64,000 nucleotides of DNA from Phoronis australis. Taxonomy: Eukaryota; Phoronida; Phoronidae. Shown here piece by piece: positions 27,901 to 42,900 of the stretch; position 1 is the first letter of the stretch; the number at the start of each line of letters is the position of its first letter. The notes beneath the pieces are model-generated. The model was not told where the DNA came from. It saw only the letters and a list, made by a program, of their open reading frames with translations, and did no database searches. The position numbers were made by a program, and so were the translations under genes. The stretch covers positions 592,527 through 656,526 of the forward strand of contig NMRA01000200.1 of the NCBI GenBank assembly GCA_002633005.1, given 5' to 3'.

Positions 27901-30900
27901 GATCATGAGTTTTGAAGAGAGGTAAAAGCAAAATTCAAACTTAAACACCACGCTTAAGACTATGTGAGGTACACGCCAAAAATTGACAGCAAACACCCAG
28001 ATGCCCAATAAATATCAGAGCTGTCTTCTAATGACAGCTAGTGTTCTCTTTTCTGCAGGAATACGTATAATTGTGGCAACCGCACAAAAAATGAGATTGC
28101 CAAAAAAGGCATAGCAGAAGACTCAACTATGCGAATATTAATATCAGCCTGTTTTCAATGTGAAGACATAGGTCAAATTTCAAGATCATTTTCCAGTGCT
28201 TTGGGTAAGAGAGAGAGAACAGGTGAAAACAGACAGCAATATTGTACCATATACTCACTAATTTCAAACAAAATAATCACAAAGTAGCACCAGTTTTCTT
28301 ATTTTCAAGGACTTTCAATACTGTTTTGAATACCAATAATTAAAAAAAAAAATAGTCTGATGTAAATTGAATCTACTAATAAAACCACACAAAGCATTAA
28401 TTTGGTGCAACATAACTTTGATGAAAAAGAGGCTGCTGTTGTCTTCTCCAATACAGTAACATACGTCGCAAGAAATACAGAAACAAAAACTCAAAATGGC
28501 CACTACTAAGGAGCAGAATCTGAAGAAAACTGATATGCACTGTTCTTGATTTAAAAATGTCAGTTAAGATTCACAAAGACCAATGAAGACTTTTCGGAGA
28601 CAAGACAGAGGGACACCAGATATTAAAAGGCTGGCTAACAGAAATGACGACAATATATGTTTACTTAGTGCATAACATGCGAATTGGCAAGTGTAACCAG
28701 TGTAAACTACTGATTGTATAGTGAAAATAAAACTCAAAAGGTCATTCTAGTACATGAGGTGACAATATTGGTTACTGTAAGCAGAATTATTATTGAAGCT
28801 CCCGTTGTACAATTTTGGACCTTTTAGGCTACACAAACCACTGGAAAACAACGTACATCATGGACTCTCATGAATGACCCTATAATACATCTACACGTGT
28901 CACTACAACATGTACATGGGCCCCCACAAGCTACACAAACCATCAAGATAATTACAAGATACGTACTGCATGCTCCCTGGTAGGATACGTGAATCATCTT
29001 CTGGTTCTTACAGTTTTCTTCATCCAACTTGCACTTGTTGGCGTAAGTCATACCATCAGTTCCACACACCTACAACATAACTCATCACTGAATTATAGGC
29101 ACTGTTACTGCAAAAAAAACCTCCAAAAGTAAATCTGTCACCTGCCATCAGGCTCGTTGGGCCAATTGGTAACTAGTTTTGTAGCGAGGAGGGATGTGAC
29201 ACTTTTAACTCCACCTGAACGGCAAGCTGGTACATCACAGTTATGTCCAAGAGATGGACAGTTCATACTCCTACAGCAAAGTCAACTGGAGTAACCCAGG
29301 TTAACTGCACAGCAATACCCAAGACACAGACTTAGAGAATACCATTGATGCTTGTTAATCAGAAGAGCAAACTGGTTCTCAACACACAGGCCCCTGTCAG
29401 TGACCGCTACCCTTGACAACTACATGTAGCAGCCACAGCCAACCACTGTGTTGAATAGCCACTGTCAAACCCTCAAAAACAAGATTAATCACTATTCTTT
29501 AACACATGCAAGAACTCATACAGAGGAGTTGTTGTACAGTTCTAGAGTGTTTAAGCTAGTAGGTGATGTCTGCACAAAGAGGATAAGAGTATACAAAGAC
29601 ACATCACTAGATTATAATGCGTTGTAGACCTATGAATGATCATATATGATTTTTAGAGTACATGAGTTAGGTTAGTCACATAGTTTTACTATTTGGTTTG
29701 TGCAATCAAAGCATATAATACCATGAGCACAAACAGACGCATCCTAGCTACGTGACGGTCACATTAACCATGATCAATGGCTTCCAGGACAATCGAGAGT
29801 ACATATAATGAAATATGTACCTAGCTAATGAAACTTAAAACGTAACAGTTATGTTAACAAGCATGATGACCAAAGCTCAACACCCAAAAAGTAACCATAT
29901 ACTTACAGGCTTGTGTTCTTCTGAGCATTTAGGACACTCACAGATGGGCTTGTTGTTCCTTACTTTACACTCGGCTCCATAAGCACATTTAAAATCTACA
30001 CAGAGACCACCATCAGCTGCAATAAAGGAATAACATGACAATAAACAGACACTAAGCTGAAATAACTGACAGCTTATTTGATATTTACAAAAGAAAAGCA
30101 CAACCATTAGAAGGAACTCTAATACAATGTCTGGGATGTTTAACACAAACATAAGAAACAGCACACAAGTCTAATCACATGAGTTCGGTTTGCGTACGAT
30201 TTAAAAATTGTGACTGATTACTACTGTAATGATGTGCATAATACCACATAACAGTACCCACTTCAAGTTGGTGTGTATTATAGCTCACAACTGACTACAA
30301 GTTGGCAGGCTGGTATACAGCTGAAAAGTGGGTGCAAATTGATGTGTATCACCGTTAGAAACAGAATGCTCATTGACGAGTATTATAGCTAAGAACAAAC
30401 AGACTATGATTTGGATAGTATTATAGTTGTATATTACAGCTAAAACTAGTTTTAATTTGATGTCCATCACAGTAAAACCCTGAGGCAAGTTGAACTGATT
30501 GCAATGGGGAGATGTATCATTGGCAAGAACTAGATGGAAGTTGATGTACTGGTAACTGGTTGGAAGTTGGCATGACCACTCATCCACGAGTATTCCAGCA
30601 GAGAACTCACCACAAGTTCCAACAAATTTGATTGTAAGATCTTTGTTCGCTTTACAAGACTTCTTCATCAGATCACAACTATTCTCATATGTGACACCAT
30701 CTGATCCACACACAGGCCGGTAGTACCGCGACTCACAGGTTGGACATTCACACTGTGCAGGTCGTCCACTATTAATCATGCACTCAGCATAACGTCTACA
30801 CTCCAAGTTGCCACAACCTTCACCTGTAATAAAAAGACCAAACAAACGGTAAAATTGTGAAGTAACTAAACACACAATTAGATGCCAGCACAAACCACCT

Positions 30901-33900
30901 CCAGCAATAGTTGAATAAAGAAATTTATGACAGTGATTTTTATGCATTGGTTTAAAAATTTGATAGAAACAAAGATGAGTATAATTAAGTATGAACACGT
31001 TCACGATGCTCAAGTGTTTGCCTTTTTCCTACTCCAAAGTGTTGTTCAACCCCTTTTACTTAATATTTGCCTGGTGTCAAATCTGAAGATGACTTGAATC
31101 AAATTTTGCATGGATATCAGTCATAATTACACTTGCTTTGCAACAAACCACCAATGATTTAATTACCATTAGTCATTAGGGTACAATGTGAAAGTGAACA
31201 GTAATTCCTGAGGCAAGTTATTTGTCATCACTTTTTAACCAAGTAAACTTGAGAAAGAGCAAAAATAATTCCCAAAATTACCCTTTTTGTTTCGAATGGT
31301 CTTCTGCATAGTTTTAAATGCCAATAATTTTTCAAAATATTCTCTGATGGTAGCTACAGTACAGAACTTGAATATGGTAAAGCATTAATTTGATGCAACA
31401 TTAAGAAAATATTATAAAATAAAATTTCACTTGTCTGCCATATCATGTCCTAAATTCCTAACGGGATTTTCCATAAATAAGCCCATGGGCGTGTATTCAG
31501 CAAATGAAAATTTGAAGGCGTTTTAGTAACACCAAATAAACACCCGGGTGTTTATTCGGAAAAGAAGGGCAGATAAACGGAAAGTCATAGTTTTTCTGAC
31601 TTCAACATTTTTTGCTTAAAACTGTGTTATTAAATTCTATGTTAATAAATGCGTAATTCACCAACACCTTGCCCGCTTTTATATGTAAATGCTCCATATA
31701 AAAGTTGACTGGGAGTGGGCTTTTAAGAGGAAATTTTCTGAATAAACGCCCCACTATCTTGACACTTAACACCAGAAGTTGTGACACCAAATAAAGACCC
31801 ATGGGTGTTTTTTTGGCATAATTCTCCAAATAAACAACCATGGACGTTTTATCGGGTGGGCTTATCTACGGAACACCCCAGTAAGATTTTACAGTTTTCA
31901 CGGTTTCCACTATTTCATTCACTTAGAGAAAACAGACGTAGAGCATAGTGATCTCATGCAAGACATGACGACTGTGTTTGCCACACCTTCATATATTACT
32001 TACTGCCATCACATGGTCCCTTGTGAAGCACACGGTATGTTTTCCCTTTCTTGCATCCTTCAATCTTCATAAAACATTTATTGCTGTATGTCCGACCATT
32101 GTTAGCGCATACTTCTTTTATTTCTTCAGGACATGATTTCATGTCACACTTACACACAGGTTTGCGAGTGCTGTCAAGCTGACACGTTTGGGAGTAGGAG
32201 CACTTCTTAGTCTTACAGGGATCTGCAAAGATCAAATATGACTCAAATGTATTGTTTAAAAAAACTTGCCAAATAAAACAGTTCCGGACTAAGTTAAAAC
32301 AACACAATGGGCTCGTTGAAAAGTTGAAAACCAGCACAGACATGGAAATATAGAATGGGAGGGAGGTATGGGGTGTGGGGAAATGGAGGGGGGAGGAAGG
32401 GAAGGTGGAGAGGTGGCAGAGCAGCTTGTATGAGGAAAAAAGAGGGAAAGAGTACATTATACTAGAATAAGTGAAGTTTATGTCTTGGGAAAGGCTTCGT
32501 TCTTCTACTTAACATACAATTTGGATGGTGGATGCCAAACCCACATACATATTATGAGAGTGCGTAAGAACAGGTCTCTCCGCCAAAGTTTAACTCCGTC
32601 TGACCAGTCAGGCTTATACCTATTCTGACATACATTCTTGTCAATAACATTACTCCCTCTCATATACAAGTTGTTTGTTAAGTAGATGAACCCTTTAACT
32701 AAGTTTGGTTTGGACAAAAACTCCCCCCTTCGACAAACATTGCTCAAAGATTTAATTTGTCATTTGATATGACATGAAATATACAGTAATACATCAGAAG
32801 TCATAGAGGAAAGCAACTGTTTTTGTGTCATTTTTGGTTAAATTATGGTTTTCTGGTTAACGTAGATAACGTTTCAAGCTAGGTTCTCATCAATTACTCA
32901 TCTATGCCTCTGCAAGTGACAATCGCGGCCCACATCATTTGCCACCAGCTTTGATTAAAATGCACTTCGAGCTATTTGACATAAAATGTGTCATTTTGTA
33001 CGTCAGCTTGTAACAAGTTGGACCGTTGTTTGCCTTTCTCCAAGTCCTATTCAGCATGCCTGAAATTTGTTATATGTGTCGAGATGCACGCATTATGAGA
33101 TCTAGAATGGTATACGAGTTCCATTTCAGATTTCTAGCCGATTACAAGATCTGTTGAAGTTGGCTAATTCGCATCAAGATTGCAGCATTGCCCTTCACGC
33201 CACAGTTAAAGCAGTGAAAAGTTATCATGTGAAGGCAAATATTTCTTACTATTACATTACAAAAGGGACATAGAGATCATGAAGGTATCCAGTAAACACG
33301 TCTGAAGAAGGATGCCATACCGTCGGTACTTACCGTCTCTGCTGTGTTGAAACCTGCTAGCTGGGAGTTGTTTTTTTTTAAATGCTAAAGCGTCACAAGC
33401 TGTAGCCATTGTGACGTAAGATCCAGTGGCAGATCTAGGATATCACAAGGCGGTGCCCAACATTTTGTCTGTAAACATTTGCTCAAAGCACGATTGTAGA
33501 TGTGCATAGCACCGAATGGGGGGGAGGTCAGGAGGGGGGTTGCCCCTCCTGCCCAGGAAATTTTCCTGTTTTTTCCTCTAAAAATCGAGCATTTTCCTTG
33601 ATTCCTGAAGTACTATCCAAGAAAAAAGGCAAAAAAAAAACAAAAGACAGGAAAAACTGCAATTACCACAGACTCGAACTCACAACTTGGCGGATAAAGC
33701 ACTGCACCACCATGATTTAATTCCTAGTTTGATACTAAGAGACCTACTTGTTTATGATCCACAGCGTTTGCGCGTGAAACCTACTTCTTTTTGTAATGCT
33801 TATTACACGTTTTATATTTTGTGCAATCAGTTCATAACAAATTTGTTGTATTTAAAATAGTCTTCAATTGCCCAAAAGACCAAATCCGTTTTTTGTGTTG

Positions 33901-36900
33901 GCAATAATGACGCAATTGCTTTGGAAATCGTCTTAAGTCAAGGTTTGACAAAGAGAGAAATATGAGTCTCTGAGTGATTCGATTAAAATTCACATCTTAC
34001 CAGCAGCTTCTGTTTTTTCATCGTCTCTCAGATTCCGTTTTCTTTAAAAAATGAAGTAATTTTCTTCATTGCACAATGGAGCAGATGACGGAAACGGAGT
34101 CGTAGTGCGCAGCGCCACTGCCGGTTGCCTGGGATATCGCGGTAGAGCCTATACTTAGCCACAGTTCCGTTACGATTGTGCCGTGTTCCGAATTCGACAC
34201 TTGAAATTGGATCTGAGCTCCCCCAACACTAAAACTGCACACATTTAAATCTTGTTTCAGCCGTATAATTTTAATTACCGGGGTTAATTAAAAAACTCAA
34301 CATTTCCCTACGCTCTTGCTGTTTTATTTTTTTTTTGCGGCAGCCAAGAGGGGGCCCGGGCCCCCTGCCCCCCATAAATCCGCCAATGAGATCATACAGC
34401 TGGTGTCACCCTTGAGTGTGAACAGTTACCGCAACGGTCATCGCCACCGACCAGCACTGCTTGGCCATGTACGTAATTCGTGTTTTTGTGGATGCTGATT
34501 CAAGCAATCCCGTCCACAGCAGATAAAACAATGGCTATATCCCACTCAATTGAATTCTAGATCAATCAAGAATTGTCCAATATACTCATTCAAGGCAACA
34601 CATCATTTCTCGATACTATGAAAGAATGCGTTGGGAGGTGCCATTATAGTTTTGTCATTTGGGAAGGTGTAGTTTTGAGAAGGTCAATTGCAATACAAAA
34701 GGTGAAAAATAGCCAAACATGAATGGCACAATTTTTCCAAAACTTTGTTTAACTTATCTTGTTAATTAAATGGCCGTTTTTAAAAAACTAATACAAGCTT
34801 CCCAAGTCTTCTAGTTTTAAATTTAAATCAACTTACCACAGATACCAGTGTACATGATGGAGACACTCTTTTGTGTTTCACACTTCCTTTTTGAGAGTTC
34901 GCAAAAATCGGTGTAATCTCGCCCATCAGAGCCACAGACCGAGCCAAGGTATTCAGGGTCCCCAAACAGTTGGCAGCGTCTGGGACATTGACAGCGAGCC
35001 CTCTTGCCATCCAAAGAAGGAGTACACACAGAACCCATCTTGCACTTCACATGGTCGCAAGGATTGGGTAGTTCTGTAGTGGAATAATTATCAGACTTCA
35101 GTAAAAGACAGAAGTAGGATAGTGGCAATACTATCAGGCAACTAAAGACATCCGCAGAATTGCACTCTTTTCACTGGATCCCTATTACGGTAAAGTAATT
35201 TACAGTGTTTAATCGTGTTACTTGTGTTAGGTACCACAGAGAATACAGTTGAATGAAAACCAAAAGACAGACAACTATAGATCTTAATTTATATTGCTAC
35301 CACTAGCTTACAAACCCAGGTTTCAACACAAATTCATTAATCTAGGCAGTTCTGTGATAGGTACATGATTTCCAAGAAAACTTCATTTGCAAATTGATAT
35401 AAACATTCAAAACAAGCCAGCTGGTTCAGTATTAGCGTCCTACATTTGGTTGGTTGTGGCAGTCGCGAATCTTATTTTCACAGAAATAATGGCATTCTGG
35501 TGAATCATGTCTAACTTAGGATTTGAGGAGTTAAGATACCCTAACATACTTCAACAGGATTAACCTGGGTAAGATCTAAAACAAGCACCTAGCACATGTC
35601 AAGGTATGTTAACAAACCTGAAAAAAATGTCAACACTTGAACATCGTTCATCGCCCAATTTATGTCACACCTTATCTTATGAAATAAATGCATTCATTTT
35701 GTGTAGATAATGAGGGAAATCAATTAACTGAACATTCAAAAAATGAAAATTAATTGTCATAAACAAGTACAAAGATGGTTACCATAGGACGATTGGATGA
35801 AATGAAGCTCATAAAGCCAAATGCAGTGTGATCTGAACTCTTATTGGTTCATGTTTTGGGCAAGAACCCTGTTAAGAGTTTTTATTATGAAAAATGCCAC
35901 CTATTTCGAACAAAAGTAATTGATCTTCATACACTTTTCAAAAGATAAGAACATAGATGTAAATGACTAATGTTACTGGGTAGATTTCTAGTTATATCTG
36001 ATGACTGGTCACCTCAAACCAGATGCAGTACGTAGGCCTAGACCATGCTGTCATTACTATAGTTCTGTATAGGGCTTTAAGAACAGGTTTACGTACAGTG
36101 ATAACATTTGAACTTGTCTATTTGCATATGCAGGGGTCATACAGAAAATGACACTTACTACATTTGCCCTTGGAGCGTAGCTTTATCCTCTTCTGCTCTA
36201 CACAGCTGGTCTGTCTCATCAAACACTCGTTGTCGTAAGTTACCCCATCACTACCACACACAGGACGCACAGCAGTCCGACAAGTCTCGATACATTTACA
36301 ATATGGTTGCTCATTGGTACTGTTTACCCGGCACACCGCACCATATGCACAGTATTTCATATCACATGGAGTTTCTTTCGGTTCAGGTCTCTCCACAAAA
36401 GGCTTATCTGAAAGAATGAAAAAACATTGAAACCCAGTTCGTCAGTACTGTGAAACTTGCACAAGTTCAATCTTCGCTTAACTTGGAAAAAGTTCCAGGC
36501 TACAGTCTTCCAAGCTAGAGCACTTGACCCTAGATAAATTGAATTTCACTTAACTCTCAAGAAATCTCTCAGGCTAATTGTATTTGGCATATGCAAACTG
36601 AACTAGAACTGAAATTTTCACCAAATACATTAATCACATGGTCGAATTTTTTCTTGGAAGCTTGCTCAGTTGTTCCTTTACAAAAACTCAAGTTACATGT
36701 TACATCTTCAGTTCTGCGGATGAAAAACTTGCATACAACTAGTGACTGCTGAGAAGACGAACTTTCAAAGATGGCCATTCTGCCAGCTGTTTCCCTTCCA
36801 AAACAAAAACGTAAGCACTCAAGAGAAAGAGTGTATGGCGATGATGCAATTAAATACTGAAAACAAAAATTGCCAGCATTACTCTGAGATTGATTCAGAA

Positions 36901-39900
36901 AGATCTGTGAGATGACTTGGAAATACTGGCACCTTAATAAGGACATCACACCAACACTTTGAGTTTCAGCCTACAGTTAGGCCTTGAGTACTCATTGTAA
37001 CAAGACATGTTACATGTAAAAAATTCATGTCAGTTGGAGGGCACATTCCTTAAGAAGACTGCCCAGTCAGAAATGAATGGAAAATGATGACATCAGTGAT
37101 AGTGAGGACTGATGCTGGTGAGCAACGATGACAAACTAAGCAACATAGCAGTAAATGTCAAACAAAAGTGTAACAAAGCATCGGTCACTAAAAGGTAATC
37201 AAAAGAATCAAAAACTGAAAGTTGTAACAAAAAACGATGACATAAACATGTAGCATTTTACAAGATCTTTGCACATTTACCAAAAATAGATCTCCAACAC
37301 CTATGGTTCTGTAAAGCAAAAAGTTGAATAATTACTGCCAAAGTGCTATCTTGCATGTTGTGTTTAGTTTTTATTATGTCCGAAGAGAAAATACAACCTG
37401 TAGCGTGCACACAAACTTGCAAGCAAACAAACTTCACATCAGAGTAAAGAGTTATGGGGCCCGTTCCAAGAAAAGCGACTTAGCTAAGACAAATCTTAAA
37501 TTTCAGTCAATCTTATAAGTTTCAAGAGAGAGATCTTAAGTTTGGCTTATATTTTTGAATTAAGTTTTGTCTTAATCTTGACTATCTTACCGGATGTGGA
37601 AGTTCCACATATCAGCCCATTTGCACCAAATTAAAAAACTTTTATTTAATTTTGATGAAGTGATTCACGCATAGACAAACACACATACGCCTCACTAATG
37701 GGCACAGTCAGCTGTTCACCACTGCTTATGTCTATCTGTACATAAACATTTGGATTATTGTCCATGCTCACCCATCTCCTACTGATAATATTGGAATAAG
37801 TGCCTACTGCTCAACTAAGCCCACCCTCTACTTCTTAGAGCTTTCAATTAGGTACCCACTGCTCTGGCTAGCATCCACTCATAGGAATTGATTTTCAAAA
37901 CAGTAAACAATCTTTCAAATGTGAAACTGGATCAATTTCCAGTCGCATTCTACGAAGTAATGACTGGAACTTCGGATGGTCATCAGGATATCGTATTCTG
38001 TTAAAGCATTAAAATTGTCACGTTCTTGAAATCTATGCATACCTAAGCTAAAGTCAGCCAGAACATATCATTCTAGGGTACAACAAAAATATTTTTGTAA
38101 AAGAACTTATCTTTGCTAGCAGTTTTAAGAGCCAAATCCTGTCATGCTTACCTCCAAAACCAAAGTAACAGGCATGTCGCTGGTTACACAACGTTTCATG
38201 GCTGACCTATTTTTTCATATAGTTATGGCACATATTCAGTGTCAAGGGTCACCAGACTACTTTGTTTTTGAGTATTTTCATAGACACAAATTACAATAAT
38301 TTGGGGCTACAAAAACACCTGAAGTGTTATAGATGTACCAAACGTGCAAACTCCGATCACCCAATAATGGAAATTCGACATATTTTGAGGCCTTTTCTTT
38401 CATACAAAACTAAAGTTCTATTGAACGTAAGACACAAGTTTTTTGCTATTAAAATCTGCAATGCATCATGGTCCTGCATCATTATGCTATTCAGCCAAGG
38501 CATACCAGGGCTCGACACTATGAAAATTCCCAGGTCGCATTTTGCAACTAATAGCCAAAATCCCAGGTTGCATTTTCAAAATCCAGCTCACATTCATAAA
38601 TGCCAGGTCGCAAAATTTTGCGCCATTTTTACGTGCCAAAATTGACATTTTAGATCATCGAGAAATATATTATGCTTTTACCTGTGCAAAATTGAGTTCT
38701 TGCATTCAGATACAGCATTACTGTTCTTCACAGCCGCCATTGAAAGGCTCTAGAGCGCAAGGCTAGTTGCCAACGTGAAAGTTGAATCCGTGCTCTCTAA
38801 CCGACACGTGCATTCAAGTAGCTAAGCTTGCAATGTAAAAATGGCGAAAATACTCGTTGAAAAAGTATCCGCGATATTGTTAGGTCTGACCTGCTATATG
38901 ACTGTCATCAAAATCCTTAAAGATGTCAATTAACTCCAAGTGCAAATCCCTCCATTTTTGTTCACAGACCAAACCTTGCAACTTTAACGACGTTCGTAAT
39001 ACATCCTGTAGCAGAAAATATTAGCCAATGGAACACGTCTGCATTTTTCCATGTTCATGCGACATGCTTAGAAGTCATTGGGAGGGCTGTTCTTGGTTAG
39101 TGTTCCTTTGAACATCATTTAGCAACAACCAAATAACGGCTGGATTCACACAAGTTGCTTTATATTTGCCAGGTATCTGCCGAGAAGTGTAAAAACTCAG
39201 CTCGTCTAAGTTGGAAATTCCAGGTTGCATTTTGCGACTTGATACGAGCTGGCAAAAATCTCAGCTCGCATTTCCAAATTTCTGGTCGCAAATGCGACCT
39301 GCAGCTCGTTATGTCGAGCCCTGCATACGACTCGCAAAAATTTTAGAAGGAAGTTTTTCAATCTTTTGAATACCAAAATTTGAACTGTGAACAAAACAAG
39401 GGATTTTGATCTTACTGTATCTTCAACCACTTTGATCACATTCATATGGTAGGTTAACCTTGGACTGAGATGGGCATTTTGCATCATATATTTTCTCCTA
39501 TTTCAAATTGCATACTTAGCTAATCAAATAGATAAGTCAGTTAATGAACACCCATACAACTTCCTGTAATCAACTAGCCTTGTGGCAAATTCTCTGAACT
39601 TCGGCTCTGTGAACTTCAATTTCGAAGGTCATAAGATGGCCAGGGCGACTGTCTGGCTTAGGTTACGTAAGTGTCCATGTTCGAGTAAAGTGCCTACCCT
39701 CAATTTCTTGATATTAGCTAATACAACAAGTACACAAGTGGGAAAGACCACCATGGAAATAAGTTTTTTGGGTGATAATCTGTAGAATGGATTTTATTTA
39801 ATCCAATTTATTATTATACTTTTGTATGAACAAGCATGTTATTGTAAAACAAATCAAATCAAAGTTTGAGACATATTCTGTCTCATAGAATGGCCCTAGT

Positions 39901-42900
39901 TTATTATATATTGCCTGAGAGGGTGTCACAATTAAGAAAAAGCTAAACAAATGTTTTTTATCCCCATCCTCTTGTCACCTGAGTTTCACAGATTTTGAAT
40001 TTAGCATTCAGATAAAGGGCAAAACGGCCCTGGCTTTTTCACTTTTGCATGAAGGTTTTGAAAACAATATACACAAAATCATTAAAGTTTGTTTCATACC
40101 TGCAAAAATTTTTTCATCTTTATTGGCTAACTGCTTCAAGTTTCATAAGTTGCAAGCAAAATACGTCTGTTAGCTAAAGTTAAAATTCTAAGGGCTGTTA
40201 CTGTGAATTATGAAACTGATGCACAACAGAATCAATTGGCAGAGGGAAAAACGAAAAAATAAAGTTCACTTATCCCTCATATTGAAGCCTAAATTGGAGA
40301 GATTTACAGTAGCAATGTTCACACTGCCATTATCTGGTGTCACAATGACCTACATACATGATCAATGAGGGCTTCACTTGAGCAGAAAGGTACACACTCA
40401 TCAAGACAGGGACTGTTCCATGTATAGTATGTTGTAAATGATAAGACCAAAAATAGCTTGCACTTTTACAACTTAATAATTTCTGCATCATTTCAGGCAT
40501 CACAAGTTACATGCTAAAAAGACAAATGAAACATAGCAAGGTAAGAGTTCACAATGACTGAAAGTATGAACAGGTGTCCTGGATACAAGAAGCGATATAT
40601 CACTATCTTCACTATAAAACAGACATAAAACTATAATGAACACAGTAAACTCTACAACAATTCATTACAACACTCTGATCCAGAATAGGTGGGTACAGTA
40701 AACTCTACAACCATTCATTACAACACTCTGATCCAGAACAGATGGGTACAGTAAACTCTATAAACATTCATTAACCAATCTGATCCAGAATAGGTGGGTA
40801 CAGTAATCTCTACAACCATTAATTACAACACTCTGATCCAGAATAGGTGGGTACAGTAATCTCTACAACCATTCATTACAACACTCTGATCCAGAATAGG
40901 TGGGTACAGTAATCTCTACAACCATTCATTCCAACAATCTGATCCAGAACAGAGGAGGCAGTTTCAAAATGCAACATGTGCAACACATCGCAAATGGTAT
41001 GTTTCTAAAGGTTAATGACACAAAATCAGTGCGACCCATCCCAAAATGGGAACGTATCATAGTCTCCTATTTGCCTCATATCATGAATTTCTGTCAAAGA
41101 ACTCCAAAGGTAGAAGCAAACGCAAACAATGCCACCAGAAAGAACAGTGTGAGTTAGATATGCCCATAATCAGCCTTCATCTGTTGTCACTTGCCAAATT
41201 TCACAAAGATCCAAGAGGTTTACAACACACAGCCGTGGATGCAAAAAATCGCCACTAATGGGTGTTGATACAAAAAATGCCACAATGGGCACCAAAGTAG
41301 TCATTCTCTTACAAAAATGAATGTCATCCAAGAAAAAAGAAACACATATGAAAATTTTGATCCTTCCAGCGGTTAGGCAGATTAAGAGGCGGATGTCAAG
41401 ATAACACCCTTATTATAAACAATGAAAATGGTGACTACGTGGTCCAGAATATGTTGAATCTGTCGTTGTCTCTTTCACAGAAACCTATCTTGGTTCTCCC
41501 CATTCCAATAGTGCACGCCTGACCCTGGATAATGGTAGGTCACCTTTTTGGGGTGTGCTAAATTAGCCAGTACATAAAAATCTCACCAATTTAGGACACA
41601 ATATGGCATACAGGTGTAACTTAGTTTCTCTCTTTTTTCATAAATGATATGTTGTATCAAACTTGTACATAGCCATATTCAAGTTCTTTACCACAGTTAC
41701 CAATGGACAATGTTTTGAAAAATTGTTGATGTTCACAACTATGTTAGAAGACTTTGAAAACTGAAAAGTGTGATTTTGACAATCATCTTTGTCTGCAATT
41801 GGTGAGATACTATTGTAAATTCAAGCTGATTCTATACACCTACTTCTTAAACAAAATATCACAGGTAACATACATTACTGTAGAACAATACTTGACCTCA
41901 AATCTACTAAAATTTGTGCTTGAAAATTTGTTGAAAATATTGAAAGCATACAAAATCTCAGGTAGAGTTACTTCCAGACACTTTTATAATGAAATTCAGA
42001 AGTGCCCCAGATATATTGCTTCAGGCTTATGGACACTCAGTGAATAGCTTACTGGTCATAGCCACACAGGGAACATAGGAGCACCCGGTTAGGAAACAGG
42101 TGAGACCTATCAAAGGTCATGCCTCAGACAGGTGTGACCAGAGGCACTTGTACCATACATACTTTTTACACCCCATGACTACATGACAAGTCAACTCCAG
42201 TCCAGCAAGGCTAACAGCCTATATAATCTCGTATTTCATATAAACCAAATAACTTTTTAGTTTACTTGACCTCTAATAATTGATAAAGATTTGTCACATT
42301 CTAAATCATGCAGGCAGCAGAGATGTCTGACCACCATTACTCAACAGAACACTGCAGAATTATAAGAACACTACAAACAAATTTTCTCCCATTTCTTACC
42401 ATTGCATAGTATTACTAAAAATGGTTACCCTGTTAGTTTTGGTAAAGCTATATTATCAAAGGAAGAACATGATTGAACATGAAGTTTCACCCTACAATAC
42501 CCACATTGTTTAGGGACATATTGCTGACATATTACAGCTTGTCTAAAGATTAAACCCTAAGAGATATGTGGGAAACTTGGAATTCCCTTAAATCAAAAAT
42601 GACCTGTCTCAGTGTTCAGCAACCCATGGAAATAACTTTGACAATATTAGCAATTGACTAACAAAGGACTATTCAGTAAGTGTGTTGGAGCCTGCAGAAT
42701 ACATGAGCTTCATAACAAATAAACCTCATTATCAGACTTGTGTTCAGCCCAACAATGGCCATCAGAAAACTTCAAACAGGATTTCACAAAAATCTGGACT
42801 GTACTCAGAATGACTGGGGCCATGCTTGACTACAATAAGACATGTAAATACACACAACAATAGTAGTACAAACTAAAAGTATTCAGTAGACCAATATGAA

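Larger units (their letters stand above)
28000..36158. other. Introns of FS1-FS5 region
   Basis: Contains the two DNA-element remnants listed. A purine-rich, G-run-rich tract (32350-32420) on the plus strand upstream of the FS3 exon could form quadruplexes. 28000-28966, 29070-29906 and 35074-36158 show nothing else I can name. Confidence 0.6.
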
